From Labilibaculum sp. K2S (GTDB lineage Bacteria > Bacteroidota > Bacteroidia > Bacteroidales > Marinifilaceae), in NCBI RefSeq assembly GCF_030372765.1, contig NZ_JAUCMW010000005.1, positions 124,001-188,000 on the forward strand: a stretch of DNA of 64,000 nucleotides. The letters run 5' to 3'. Each line of letters starts with the position of its first letter. Position 1 is the stretch's first letter. The notes beneath the pieces are model-generated. The model had not been told where the DNA came from, did no database searches, and saw only the letters and a list, made by a program, of their open reading frames with translations. Below are positions 34,942 to 43,901 of the stretch, one piece after another. Made by a program: the position numbers and the translations under genes.

Positions 34942-35541
34942 ATGAAAATAAAAAACATAATATTTGATTTTGGAGGTGTACTGATTGATTGGAATCCGAG
35001 ATACCTTTATCGCAATGTATTTCAGGATGAAGTAGAAATGGAATACTTTTTAAAGGAAGTTTGCAGCACCGAATGGAATATCCAGCAAGATGCAGGTCGC
35101 TCATTAGATGAAGCAACTGAAGAATTAGTAAAAAAATTCCCTCAATACGAAAAAGAGATTAGGAATTATTATTCTGATTGGGCAAAAATGATTAGAGGAG
35201 CAATCGAAGAAAATGCGGCTCTAATAAAGGATTTGAAAGATAAATATCGCTTATTTGGACTCACGAATTGGTCGGCTGAAACATTTCCGATAGTATTTGA
35301 TCAATATTCTTTTTTTAAGGAATTAGAAGGTATAGTAGTTTCAGGAACAGAGAAAATTATAAAACCTGATGCACGGATATATCAATTGTTACTTACCCGA
35401 TATGGATTAACAGCGAATGAATCATTATTTATTGATGACAATCAGGAGAATATTGATGCAGCAAACAGACTTGGTTTTAATACAATACCTCTGTTAAAGG
35501 GAGTAAATTTGAAAGATGAACTTGAACGTTTAGGATTGTAA
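34942..35541 (+). CDS. HAD-superfamily hydrolase (YihX-like), possible repeat-encoded N-terminal extension
   Basis: A 199-aa HAD phosphatase: FDFGGVLIDWNP with Asp9, motif II LTNWSAETFP near 112-121, KPDARIY near 147, and acidic motif LFIDDNQENIDAA near 170-182. The normal start is MKIKNIIF at 34942. The frame continues upstream without a stop through all 30 codons of element copy C3 (start 34852), so an N-terminally extended form beginning MKHPCKRLYTQ could be made. The core enzyme lines up only from 34942. Substrate unknown. Confidence 0.82.
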   Translation: MKIKNIIFDFGGVLIDWNPRYLYRNVFQDEVEMEYFLKEVCSTEWNIQQDAGRSLDEATEELVKKFPQYEKEIRNYYSDWAKMIRGAIEENAALIKDLKDKYRLFGLTNWSAETFPIVFDQYSFFKELEGIVVSGTEKIIKPDARIYQLLLTRYGLTANESLFIDDNQENIDAANRLGFNTIPLLKGVNLKDELERLGL

Positions 35542-35550
35542 AAACTATAC

Positions 35551-35697
35551 ACATATTTTGTATAGGCAATGGCAGAAAAAATGCTGATTTCAAGCTTCGA
35601 AGCCCGCATCAACCTTTTTGTAACCTGACAGGAAAGCAGCCTGCAGTTCTCAACGATTTCATGCCACCAAACGTTATGCCACATACAACAAGACCCA
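35551..35697 (+). repeat. Inverted-repeat element, attC-like in shape (copy 2)
   Basis: The left arm GTATAGGCAATGGCAG (35560-35575) matches copy 1 at 14 of 16 positions, and the right end ATGCCACATAC (near 35687-35697) is a weaker inverted match. A similar CCGC core lies between. It separates the HAD gene from the methyltransferase gene and ends seven bases before that start. Confidence 0.4.
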
Positions 35698-35703
35698 TAC
35701 TAA

Positions 35704-36585
35704 ATGGATAAATTTATAGAAAGTATCGATAAACAGATAGAATTTAATCAAGGGAAAAATATCTTCCTTGATAAGCCTGAAATGTTTCGCTTTATTAACG
35801 AAACAATTAATGCAATCTCGAACATAAATGAAATAAACAGTGATTCTGAAAAGTTTTTAGTCGATTATGCTGCCGATAAAGCCATTGAAGAGTTTTGCAG
35901 AGTAAACCAATACTATTCATTTGATACAAAATCAAAAATTGAGCTGAGAAATATTTACACCTGTTTATTTGCAGATATCCGGACAGGAATGATTTCTACA
36001 GAAAATATTTCAAAAAATCATTACAAAAGGCTAAAAGACTGGATTAAAAACAGCAATTCATTTGCCGAAAAAATTTATTTGAATGCCGGTTCTAAAGTTG
36101 AACCTGTTGTCTGCTCAGAATACAGTCCCGGTTTGCAAATTGAGATTCTGCAAATTGAAACGACACAATTAAAAGAGCCGGTTTTAGATATAGGTTGTGG
36201 AAAACAAGGAAATTTAGTCAATTACTTATGTGAGAATGGCATTGACACATATGGTATCGACCGGTTTTCTTTCACAAGTAATAATCTTTTCAATTTTGAT
36301 TGGTTGGAATATGATTATGGAATAGAAAAGTGGGGAGCAATAATCAGTAATCTTGGATTTTCCAATCATTTTAAGCACCATAATTTAAGAGAAGATGGAA
36401 ACTATATTGGGTATGCAAAAAAGTATATGGAAATATTAAAATCACTTAAAATAGGAGGTGCCTTTTATTATGCGCCCGACTTGCCATTTATTGAGCAATA
36501 TCTTGATTCCAGACAATTTAGGATTGATAAAAAAGAAATTGGTGAATATGATTTTAAAACAACAAAAATAACACGATTAAAATAG
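35704..36585 (+). CDS. SAM-dependent methyltransferase-like protein of unknown target
   Basis: A 293-aa protein. The second half carries a class I methyltransferase AdoMet motif VLDIGCGKQGNLVNYL (about 161-176), an acidic end of strand 2 (TYGIDRF, near 184) and later GGAFYYAPDLPFIE. The N-terminal 130 residues are helical and not recognised. It stands alone behind an inverted-repeat element in the accessory patch. Target (small molecule, protein or nucleic acid) cannot be told. Composition is AT-rich like its accessory neighbours. Confidence 0.65.
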   Translation: MDKFIESIDKQIEFNQGKNIFLDKPEMFRFINETINAISNINEINSDSEKFLVDYAADKAIEEFCRVNQYYSFDTKSKIELRNIYTCLFADIRTGMISTENISKNHYKRLKDWIKNSNSFAEKIYLNAGSKVEPVVCSEYSPGLQIEILQIETTQLKEPVLDIGCGKQGNLVNYLCENGIDTYGIDRFSFTSNNLFNFDWLEYDYGIEKWGAIISNLGFSNHFKHHNLREDGNYIGYAKKYMEILKSLKIGGAFYYAPDLPFIEQYLDSRQFRIDKKEIGEYDFKTTKITRLK

Positions 36586-36710
36586 AGCACGACACCATAC
36601 CATCAACCGCAGACGAAATTGAAAACACGGGAATTGAATAACGATTTACGGTTCATCGTGAAAAAGTAAAATAAGACATCAAACTTAATTATGTATTGCT
36701 GCTTTTTTTT

Positions 36711-36718
36711 TATATTTG
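36711..36718 (+). promoter_or_regulatory. Perfect -7 box of the small lipoprotein gene
   Basis: TATATTTG matches TAnnTTTG. Transcription would start near 36725, 26 bases before the ATG at 36751. Confidence 0.6.
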
Positions 36719-36750
36719 CAGACTTTATTTTTTACATAAAACATTCAATA

Positions 36751-37170
36751 ATGAAGACTTTAAAATATTTGGTATTGTTTTTTATCACAATTGCCATTTG
36801 CTCGTGTGATAAAGATGACAATGAAATTTCAAAAGCTGATTTCAGTGTACTTGGAATCACAAGCATAAGTGTAAATAACATTGCATACAGCATTGATGAC
36901 AATCTGTTGTTAAAATTAGAAGATTCAAAGAATATTGCTGTTACAGGAAGCCAAATTACAGAATCCACCAAACACTGTGTAATAGAATATTCAGTACTGT
37001 CAACTACAAAAGAAACGCCTTTTGTTTCAGCAAAGAGTTCTTGTTCAGGCGTATCTGTTAATGTTGATTCAAATACCACCTCTGATGGAATAACGAGCAT
37101 TGTTTTAACTGTTAGCAGAAGTGAGTACAAGGAACAGGCAATCTATAAATTTAATTTTGTAAAAATTTAA
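36751..37170 (+). CDS. Small secreted lipoprotein, unknown function
   Basis: A 139-aa protein with a lipoprotein signal (TIAICSC, lipid cysteine C19), followed by DKDDNE, the acidic sequence after cysteine that favours surface export of lipoproteins in Bacteroidota. The remainder is beta-rich (SVLGITSISVNNIAYSID) with two cysteines (CVIEYS, SCSGVSV) and resembles short cadherin-like or DUF5018-type beta domains, though I cannot assign it. Start 36751 is chosen for the signal peptide and the -7 box upstream. Followed by a terminator. Confidence 0.7.
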   Translation: MKTLKYLVLFFITIAICSCDKDDNEISKADFSVLGITSISVNNIAYSIDDNLLLKLEDSKNIAVTGSQITESTKHCVIEYSVLSTTKETPFVSAKSSCSGVSVNVDSNTTSDGITSIVLTVSRSEYKEQAIYKFNFVKI

Positions 37171-37246
37171 ATAGATTTTTGTAATTGCAAAAGGTGGAGA
37201 AAGCCGAAAAAGTGGTTTCAAAAAATTATCAGTATAAAAGTGAACG

Positions 37247-37273
37247 GTCAGGCTCCCAGCCTGACTTTTTTTT
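37247..37273 (+). terminator. Rho-independent terminator after the lipoprotein
   Basis: Perfect 8-bp stem GTCAGGCT / AGCCTGAC, CCC loop, eight T's. It directly borders the 41-bp repeat array. Confidence 0.9.
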
Positions 37274-37640
37274 GTCCAATCAAAAAGTTGACTCGTATGA
37301 GTTTCAGATGAGTCGTCCAAACAAAAAGTTGATGCATTTCTCAGGGAAATAAGTCGTCCAAACAAAAAGTTGATGCATTTCTCAGGAAAATAAGTCGTCC
37401 AAACAAAAAGTTGACGCATTTCTCAGGGAAATAAGCCGTCCAAACAAAAATATGACGTATTTCTCAGGGAAATAAGCCGTCCAAACAAAAAGTTGACGCA
37501 TTTCTCAGGGAAATAAGCCGTCCAAACAAAAAGATGACGTATTTCTCAGGGAAATAAGTCGTTCAAACAAAAAGTTGACGCATTTCTCAGGGAAATAAGC
37601 CGTCCAAACAAAAAGATAAGCTTTCCAAGCAAAAAGATGG
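37271..37640. repeat. 41-bp tandem repeat array (about nine units)
   Basis: Seven well-kept 41-bp units from 37312 to 37598, flanked by a degenerate unit on each side (37271-37311, 37599-37640). Each unit has GTCGTCCAAACAAAAAGTTG followed by a part containing ATTTCTCAGGGAAAT, an imperfect palindrome. Variation is a few alternating bases (GTC/GCC, TTG/ATG, GCA/GTA). There are no variable spacers, so it is not CRISPR. The length is not a multiple of three and stops occur on the plus strand. It lies about 100 bases upstream of the large ATPase-like gene. Confidence 0.93.
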
Positions 37641-37744
37641 AGAATGTTCACAAAGCTGGTGTCTAAGCCTTTAATTTATACTGGTGCTGGCATATCGGGT
37701 ATTTTTCGTAATTTGAATTATTGTAATTACTGACCACATAAGCC

Positions 37745-40651
37745 ATGTACACTAAATATTCATCAAAATTACTAAGTTCTCTTCAACCGATAGAGGGCAT
37801 GATATCTACTTTACAGGAAACGCTTGGTTCAATTGAGCAAAACAAGGCTGTTTCTGATAATTATTCCGATTACCAAAAATACAGCGAAGAATTTAAGAAA
37901 TACGTTCACGGGTATTTTAATGATTTAAATAAGTTTGACGTTTCGGAGTTTTTCGATCAGTTTGCAGAGATTAAAGAATACATTTCCGGTTTTGAAGAGC
38001 AGGTTGAAGAATTTCAGGATAAGGACCGGTTTTATGCTTTGCCTTCGGATGGCTTTTTTTTGAAAACAAGAAAACTGGGGAAGTTGTTTTTTCTTAAGAT
38101 GAATTGGGGATTGCTGGGTGTCAGAAATCAATTCCGATCCTTATTTAAAAAAGAGCCAATTCCTAAAAATTACCGGAAACACAAAATTCATCGCCGGCAA
38201 TTGGCCGAACTGATTTATTTTGTGCGCTTTTTAGAGGATGTGAACTCGATTGTTGAGGATGTACTTTCATTCCGGCAGGATATTTTTCAAAGTATCAAGT
38301 CAATTGATCAGCAAATTGAAAACAACCTGCTTGCAAACAGCAAATGGATCGAAAATGATTTTGCTTTGCAGTTAACAGAACTAAGCAAACAGATTGATGC
38401 CAAACAAATTGAAATTGAGCTGAAATTTAAGGGGTTAAAAGAAGCTCTGGATTTGCTGTATGCCGAATTACATGCGAAAACAGGTACCCTTGAGTTTCCG
38501 GCCGGCAAAATTCAATCGGGGAAGCTGACGAAAAAAGCAGATGCTTGTATAAAAAAGCAGGAGAAATTATTTACGAATTACAACAGTCGTGTGTTTGCTT
38601 TGTTTGAGCATTGGCGGCTTGTTTACGAAATTCGTTTTTCAAATTTATCCGTTACAAATATTTTCAATCAACACGAAGCTAAGTTAGAAAGCACTTTGGA
38701 AGAGGTTTTACTTGGCGAGGATTCTTTTTTTGTGAGTGTTTTGGAAACTGCTCTTAAAAAAATTAAGAACGAAAGCGATTTGCAGGATGTTGAAGATAAT
38801 TTGCTGACAAAACAATTGCTGGCCGGGAGAATTCCAGCCTATATTGAGAAATTAATGGAAACGGATTTTGCTCCGTATTTTGATCTTTTGCAATTGGAAT
38901 GTTCCAAAGAATTTGAAAACATACCGTCAAGCTATTTACTGCCATATAAAAAGGGCTGGCATAAAGATTTAGGCTCAATAAAATTGAGGGAAACCAATGT
39001 GAATAATATTGTAGTTGGCTGCATCGGGGAATCGATCGATAGTCCTCTTACGATTCAAAAAAACACTTTGGTAAACGGCATTCATCAGTCCATAGCAAAC
39101 ACAAGCGAATTGGCAGGTATTGTGGAATATGCCTTGGAATACTACAATGCCAGTGATCTTGAGAATGGAAGCAAACAGCTTTCTGAATTTGGAGAAGGCA
39201 TTGAACGCGCCGTGCAGAAAGTAAGAGAAAATAAGCAGTACAATACCCGGCTGTCAACGGATGTGCTGGAACAAATCGATAGAATTAATGCCAATTTCAT
39301 ATCTGAAATTACAATGGCAACCACTCTTGATAATCTGGATCAGAAACAGACGGAGATGATTCGGAAAAAAAGAATCAGGGATGCTAAAAATGTTTTGCGT
39401 AGCAGTCTGGCTTTTTTCAAAGAAAAATTCAGCAAATCACAAGCCCAAATTCTTGATTTAATTAAGCAGGGGCGGTTAAAATATACGGCCTACCGCGAAG
39501 TTTTGGGTTTGTCGGAAAAAAAGGAAACCATTGGCAGTGAATTATCCAATTACTTATCGGAAACAGAAATTTCCATTGCCCGCCTGCCTTTGATGTATCA
39601 GCGCTTATTTCGAATTGCGCCCATTGCAAATGCTAAATTTAGAATTGAGAGACCTAAGGTGATTCAACAGCTCGAAATTGCTTACAGTAACTGGACAAAC
39701 GGGAAGTTTGCCCCCACTTGTCTGGTAGGAGAGGCGGGGAGTGGAATCACTTCTATGGTAAGTGTTTTTAAGGAGAAATTTGGACATCAGTACGCTTTTT
39801 ACAGATTCGACCTGGATCGTAAAATCAGCAGTGAAGAAGATTTTATTCTGTTTTTACAAACTGTTTTTGCTGATTTGGAATTCAATTCGATGGACGGATT
39901 GATTGAGGAAATTCAGAATTTGAAGGGGCGAAGAATAGTTGTAATAGAGAATGTGCATCAATTATTTCTGCGTAAACTTCATGGTTTTAAAAATCTATCG
40001 GAGTTTTTTAGACTGATATCACAAACCAATTCCCAGATTTTTTGGTTGAGCACTTGCTTGCTTTATACCTACAAGTATCTTAATTACACCTTAAAAATGA
40101 GCGATTATTTTGGATATGTGGTGAATCTGGATAGCTTGAACAAGGAGCAGTTAACCGAGATCATTATTAAACGGCATAAGTTTAGCGGCTTTAAACTTAA
40201 CTTTTTGCCACCGAAAGAATTTCACCCAAAACGATCGTATAAGAGAATGTCGGAGGCAGAGAAACAGGCGTATTTAGAGCAGGATTACTTTAACCGCCTG
40301 TACAAATTTGCACAGAACAATCTATCCCTGGCACTAATTTTCTGGATGAGATCGATTGTAAGTGTTGAGGATAATATTTTTCATTTGCAGTACAAACATC
40401 TGGAGTATTCTTTTTTCAACACGCTTAGCACCTCTCAAATTACCACTTTGCATGCATTGGTTCTTCACGGGGGACTTTTACTCGGCGAGCATGCTGCTGT
40501 TTTTTCCTGGCAAAAGGAGGAAAGTTTTGCTCATTTAATGGTGCTTACCGACGATGGAATTTTAATTAAAAGAAATGAAGTGTATTTTATAAACCCATTA
40601 CTTTACAGACAGATTTCAGATCACCTGGCTGTTTTGAATTACATACACTAA
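37745..40651 (+). CDS. Large coiled-coil protein with degenerate P-loop ATPase domain
   Basis: A 968-aa cytoplasmic protein I do not recognise. The first 630 residues are mostly helical and charged, with long coiled-coil-like stretches. A domain from about 630 looks like an AAA/STAND ATPase, but the Walker A is GEAGSGIT (662-669), with isoleucine where the lysine should be, and the Walker B region is IVVIENVH (Glu735) in place of Asp-Asp/Glu. This is followed by an ILWL/STCLLYTYKYL sensor-like strand and a winged-helix-like end. It may bind but not hydrolyse nucleotide. An MscS channel gene follows after 35 bases, so the two probably work together. Confidence 0.6.
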   Translation: MYTKYSSKLLSSLQPIEGMISTLQETLGSIEQNKAVSDNYSDYQKYSEEFKKYVHGYFNDLNKFDVSEFFDQFAEIKEYISGFEEQVEEFQDKDRFYALPSDGFFLKTRKLGKLFFLKMNWGLLGVRNQFRSLFKKEPIPKNYRKHKIHRRQLAELIYFVRFLEDVNSIVEDVLSFRQDIFQSIKSIDQQIENNLLANSKWIENDFALQLTELSKQIDAKQIEIELKFKGLKEALDLLYAELHAKTGTLEFPAGKIQSGKLTKKADACIKKQEKLFTNYNSRVFALFEHWRLVYEIRFSNLSVTNIFNQHEAKLESTLEEVLLGEDSFFVSVLETALKKIKNESDLQDVEDNLLTKQLLAGRIPAYIEKLMETDFAPYFDLLQLECSKEFENIPSSYLLPYKKGWHKDLGSIKLRETNVNNIVVGCIGESIDSPLTIQKNTLVNGIHQSIANTSELAGIVEYALEYYNASDLENGSKQLSEFGEGIERAVQKVRENKQYNTRLSTDVLEQIDRINANFISEITMATTLDNLDQKQTEMIRKKRIRDAKNVLRSSLAFFKEKFSKSQAQILDLIKQGRLKYTAYREVLGLSEKKETIGSELSNYLSETEISIARLPLMYQRLFRIAPIANAKFRIERPKVIQQLEIAYSNWTNGKFAPTCLVGEAGSGITSMVSVFKEKFGHQYAFYRFDLDRKISSEEDFILFLQTVFADLEFNSMDGLIEEIQNLKGRRIVVIENVHQLFLRKLHGFKNLSEFFRLISQTNSQIFWLSTCLLYTYKYLNYTLKMSDYFGYVVNLDSLNKEQLTEIIIKRHKFSGFKLNFLPPKEFHPKRSYKRMSEAEKQAYLEQDYFNRLYKFAQNNLSLALIFWMRSIVSVEDNIFHLQYKHLEYSFFNTLSTSQITTLHALVLHGGLLLGEHAAVFSWQKEESFAHLMVLTDDGILIKRNEVYFINPLLYRQISDHLAVLNYIH

Positions 40652-40686
40652 AGGCATTGAAGAATAGAAAATAATTACAGAATAAA

Positions 40687-41646
40687 ATGAAGAAAATTAT
40701 AAGCATACTTCTCGTTACCGGGATCTTTTTTATAGGCACTCAAACCTTACTGTCGCAAAATCAGATTGTTGATTCTATTGCAAAAACAGAGCTGGTCAAA
40801 GGAGATTCTGTTGTTTCATCAACCGATAGTGTTATCAAATCAATTGGGGCTAAATTTGATGCTCCTGATGTTTCCAATATCATTTCTTTTTCGAAGATAT
40901 TTTGGGCCTTTGTTTTTATTGCCATCGGATATTTTATGGTTCGTTTTCTGACCCGAACCATCGAGATTTGGTCTGAAAAAAGTCCGGATAGAAGAGTAAA
41001 AGGAAAAGCCATTGTGCCGGTAGTGAAAATTATTTGCTGGATGGTAATTGCTTACTTCATTGTAAAAGGAATATTTAATCCACCAGTGGAATCCTTAATT
41101 GCTTTTGGTGCATCGGTGGGTGTTGCCGTAGGTTTTGCCGCTCAGGATATTTTAAAAAATATATTCGGTGGTTTTGTGATCATTATCGACCGGCCGTTTA
41201 AAATTGGTGATAAAATTGAAGTAGGAAGTACCTATGGTGAGGTTCTGGATATGTCTCTTCGATCTACCCGGGTACAAACTGCTGATGATTCAATTGTTAC
41301 CCTGCCCAACGGCGAACTGATGAATCAGTCCATCTCCAATTCGAATTCGGGCGAAACCAACTGTCAGGTAGTTGCCGAAATTTATCTGCCAATTACCATC
41401 GATACACATCAGGTTCGAAAAATAGCCATGGAAGTAGCCAAGCTTTCAAGTTATGTGTATTTGGCCAAGCCAATCGCTGTTGTTTTTGTGAACGATATTA
41501 AGTACGATAAGCTTTGTTACAAAATGCGGTTAAAAGCTTATGTGATGGACATTCGGTTTGAGTTTGCCTTCAAAAGTGAGTTGACCGAAAATGTAATCAA
41601 GGAATTGCTGAGTTGTGAGATTCTTAGCTCGGCGAATTCCATTTAA
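40687..41646 (+). CDS. MscS-family mechanosensitive channel with signal peptide
   Basis: A 319-aa small-conductance channel homolog. A cleavable-looking signal (ends near LLSQ, residue 24), a periplasmic linker, two to three membrane helices, then the pore-lining region SVGVAVGFAAQDILKNIFGG (about 143-162) and the beta domain (RPFKIGDKIEVGSTYGEVLD). The pattern PNGELMNQSISN fits the family. It is second in a probable operon with the degenerate ATPase-like gene, which could gate or sense through it. Signal-bearing MscS proteins are common in Bacteroidota. Confidence 0.87.
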   Translation: MKKIISILLVTGIFFIGTQTLLSQNQIVDSIAKTELVKGDSVVSSTDSVIKSIGAKFDAPDVSNIISFSKIFWAFVFIAIGYFMVRFLTRTIEIWSEKSPDRRVKGKAIVPVVKIICWMVIAYFIVKGIFNPPVESLIAFGASVGVAVGFAAQDILKNIFGGFVIIIDRPFKIGDKIEVGSTYGEVLDMSLRSTRVQTADDSIVTLPNGELMNQSISNSNSGETNCQVVAEIYLPITIDTHQVRKIAMEVAKLSSYVYLAKPIAVVFVNDIKYDKLCYKMRLKAYVMDIRFEFAFKSELTENVIKELLSCEILSSANSI

Positions 41647-41662
41647 TTGGTGAAAAGGGAAC

Positions 41663-41718
41663 AAGAATCAAGCAGCGCGAAAACCGCATTTCATGCTGTT
41701 TCTCTGCACTTGATTCTT
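41663..41718. terminator. Inverted repeat between convergent MscS genes
   Basis: Arms AAGAATCAAG (41663-41672) and CTTGATTCTT (41709-41718) are a perfect 10-bp inverted repeat with smaller pairing inside the loop. It sits between the two convergent channel genes and probably ends both transcripts. Confidence 0.6.
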
Positions 41719-41741
41719 CCTGCTAAAAAATAAAATAGAAT

Positions 41742-42629
41742 TTAAATTTGAGTGATTTTTAACGGTTTATCTTGTCGAAGATAAACGGTTTGATGGGGGA
41801 ATGGAATTTCAATACCGTCTTTGTCAAATTGTTCTTTAATCGATTTTAGTAAATCGCATTTCATTACAAAAGCTTTGCCCGAGTCTTCGGCCCAAACATA
41901 TGCTCTTAGCGTAACGCTCGAATCTCCCAGATTAATTACCCGAACGCCTACTTTATCTTTATTTTCATTTTTTTCTGCCTCAGTTCTGTTGTCATAAAAA
42001 TTGGGGTGATTTAAAGCCTGATTTTGTATGATTTCAATTGCTTTGTCGATGCTGGAAGAGTAACTGATTCCTATTTCTAAGAATGTGCATATTTTTGGAT
42101 CTGTAATAGACGAATTTAAAATGGTTTCTGAGCTAATAACCGAGTTGGGAATAATTACTCTTCTGTTTTCAGGATTATTAATTACGGTATGGCGCAACGT
42201 AATATCTTCAACAGTACCGTGGTGTAATTCGCCTATTTTAATAAAATCGCCAACACGAAAGGGTTTAAAAATGACAATAAAGATACCACTGATAATATTT
42301 GAAAAAGCCTGCTGAGATGCAAAACCAAGAATCGCAGCTAAAATGCCGGCACTGGCCATTAGACTTACACCAACACTTTTTAATTCAGGTATCGAATAAA
42401 AAATGATGATGATCATGATGATGAAAATCAGGAAGCTAACAGCATTTTTCAGAAAACTGTAATTGGTTGGGTCAACATTTAATAGATCCGAAGCTTTTTT
42501 CAGCATGCGATTCATGAAGAAATGAAGTAATTTTGAGATAATTAGCCCTGTAATGATAGTTGTGAGTATGAATAGGACTTTGTATCCAATCCCAAGGTTT
42601 TTTAATAAAGCTTCCAATGTTTCTATCAT
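41742..42629 (-). CDS. MscS-family mechanosensitive channel
   Basis: A 295-aa channel of standard MscS layout: three hydrophobic segments in the first 110 residues, pore helix LMASAGILAAILGFASQQAFSN, beta domain (FRVGDFIKIGELHHGTVEDI) and C-terminal alpha/beta domain. It has no signal peptide. It would relieve osmotic pressure at the inner membrane. It is divergent from corA (73 bases between starts) and convergent with the other channel gene, so channel and transport genes are clustered here. Confidence 0.9.
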   Translation of the reverse strand: MIETLEALLKNLGIGYKVLFILTTIITGLIISKLLHFFMNRMLKKASDLLNVDPTNYSFLKNAVSFLIFIIMIIIIFYSIPELKSVGVSLMASAGILAAILGFASQQAFSNIISGIFIVIFKPFRVGDFIKIGELHHGTVEDITLRHTVINNPENRRVIIPNSVISSETILNSSITDPKICTFLEIGISYSSSIDKAIEIIQNQALNHPNFYDNRTEAEKNENKDKVGVRVINLGDSSVTLRAYVWAEDSGKAFVMKCDLLKSIKEQFDKDGIEIPFPHQTVYLRQDKPLKITQI

Positions 42630-42702
42630 TGTGGTAAAATATTGTTTAATTAGTAATTGAATTGTTTAATTTAAAGATACAATTAATCATATCTATTTAG
42701 TC

Positions 42703-43773
42703 ATGACAAAGAAAAAAACAAGTCGGATTTCTGAAAAAACAGGAATGGCTCCAGGAACTCTGCTGCATATTGGCCCCCGTGAACTTGAGCATGCTTCGGT
42801 TCAACTGAGGCAGTATAATTTGGAAGAAATTAAATTGACCGAATATACAACTGATTTGGATCAGATTAAATATGATTTTAAAGAGGAAGATTTGGTTTCC
42901 TGGATTCATTTTTCAGGGATTGATATTCCGGCTTATGAGAATTTAGGCAGGCAGCTTAACATTCATAATCTGACTTTGGAAGATGCACTTAATTCGCATT
43001 TGAGACCTAAATTTGAGGACCTGGATCACTATAGTTTTCTATCCTTAAAATTGATGATTCCAAAAATAGGAGAATATAGGTTTCAGTCTGTACCTGTTCA
43101 TCTTATTTTAGGGGAAAATTATGTGATCTCATTTATGGATACCAACTATGCAGTATTGGATTCCTTATTTAGCCGTCTGGAAAATAGTACACGAAGAATA
43201 CGATCGAAAGGAGTCGATTATTTGTTTTTTGCTGTAGCAGATACAATTGTGGATAACTATTTTCATGTCATTGAAAATTGGAACGATCAGCTGACAGAAT
43301 TGGAAGAATTCATCGAGAATGAAGATTCGGGTTTCATTCCGCGTAAAATTCAGGATTTTAAGAAGCAAATAATGAAAGCCCGGGGAAGTATTCTACCATT
43401 AAAAGAGGCTTACGATCTTTTAATTCAAAGTGAATCAGTTTTATTTGTAGATGAGAATGTGAAGTTTTTCCGGGATACGCAGGATCACATTTTATTTGTT
43501 ATCGATCAATTGGATTACCTGCGCGATTATCTCTCAAATATTCGGGATACACACCAATCGGAACAGAACAACCAACTAAATAATACCATGAAGTTTCTGA
43601 CTTTAATAGCAACTATTTTTATTCCACTTACTTTTTTGGCCGGTATTTATGGTATGAATTTTAAGTACATGCCCGAACTGGATTGGAAATACGGCTACTT
43701 CGGCATACTTGTTATCATGATTTTGGTAGCCGCAGGAATGATATGGTACTTCCGGAAAAAGAAATGGTTGTAA
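42703..43773 (+). CDS. corA: CorA-family magnesium/cobalt transporter
   Basis: A 356-aa divalent cation channel. Long N-terminal cytoplasmic alpha/beta domain, helical stalk (about 170-290), then two C-terminal membrane segments with the selectivity motif YGMNF (Gly317-Met318-Asn319) at the end of the first, and an acidic loop MPELDW. Length and layout are those of CorA. It imports Mg2+ in most bacteria. It sits in a block with two MscS channels. Confidence 0.93.
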   Translation: MTKKKTSRISEKTGMAPGTLLHIGPRELEHASVQLRQYNLEEIKLTEYTTDLDQIKYDFKEEDLVSWIHFSGIDIPAYENLGRQLNIHNLTLEDALNSHLRPKFEDLDHYSFLSLKLMIPKIGEYRFQSVPVHLILGENYVISFMDTNYAVLDSLFSRLENSTRRIRSKGVDYLFFAVADTIVDNYFHVIENWNDQLTELEEFIENEDSGFIPRKIQDFKKQIMKARGSILPLKEAYDLLIQSESVLFVDENVKFFRDTQDHILFVIDQLDYLRDYLSNIRDTHQSEQNNQLNNTMKFLTLIATIFIPLTFLAGIYGMNFKYMPELDWKYGYFGILVIMILVAAGMIWYFRKKKWL

Positions 43774-43901
43774 TAACAAAAGGAACTGAATCCGGAAACT
43801 TTAAATTCTATAAATTGATCAACCTTACAGTGCAGCAATGTGATTCATTATTTTTTAGCTTTACCTTTCCCATTGTGAAATAAATAAATTGAAAGACCAA
43901 T

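Noticed and set aside
31350..35697. Integron with attC sites
   Set aside because: No integron integrase, no GTTRRRY core and only two elements in the window; only the shape is similar.
37271..37640. CRISPR array
   Set aside because: The whole 41-bp unit is conserved, there are no unique spacers and no cas genes.
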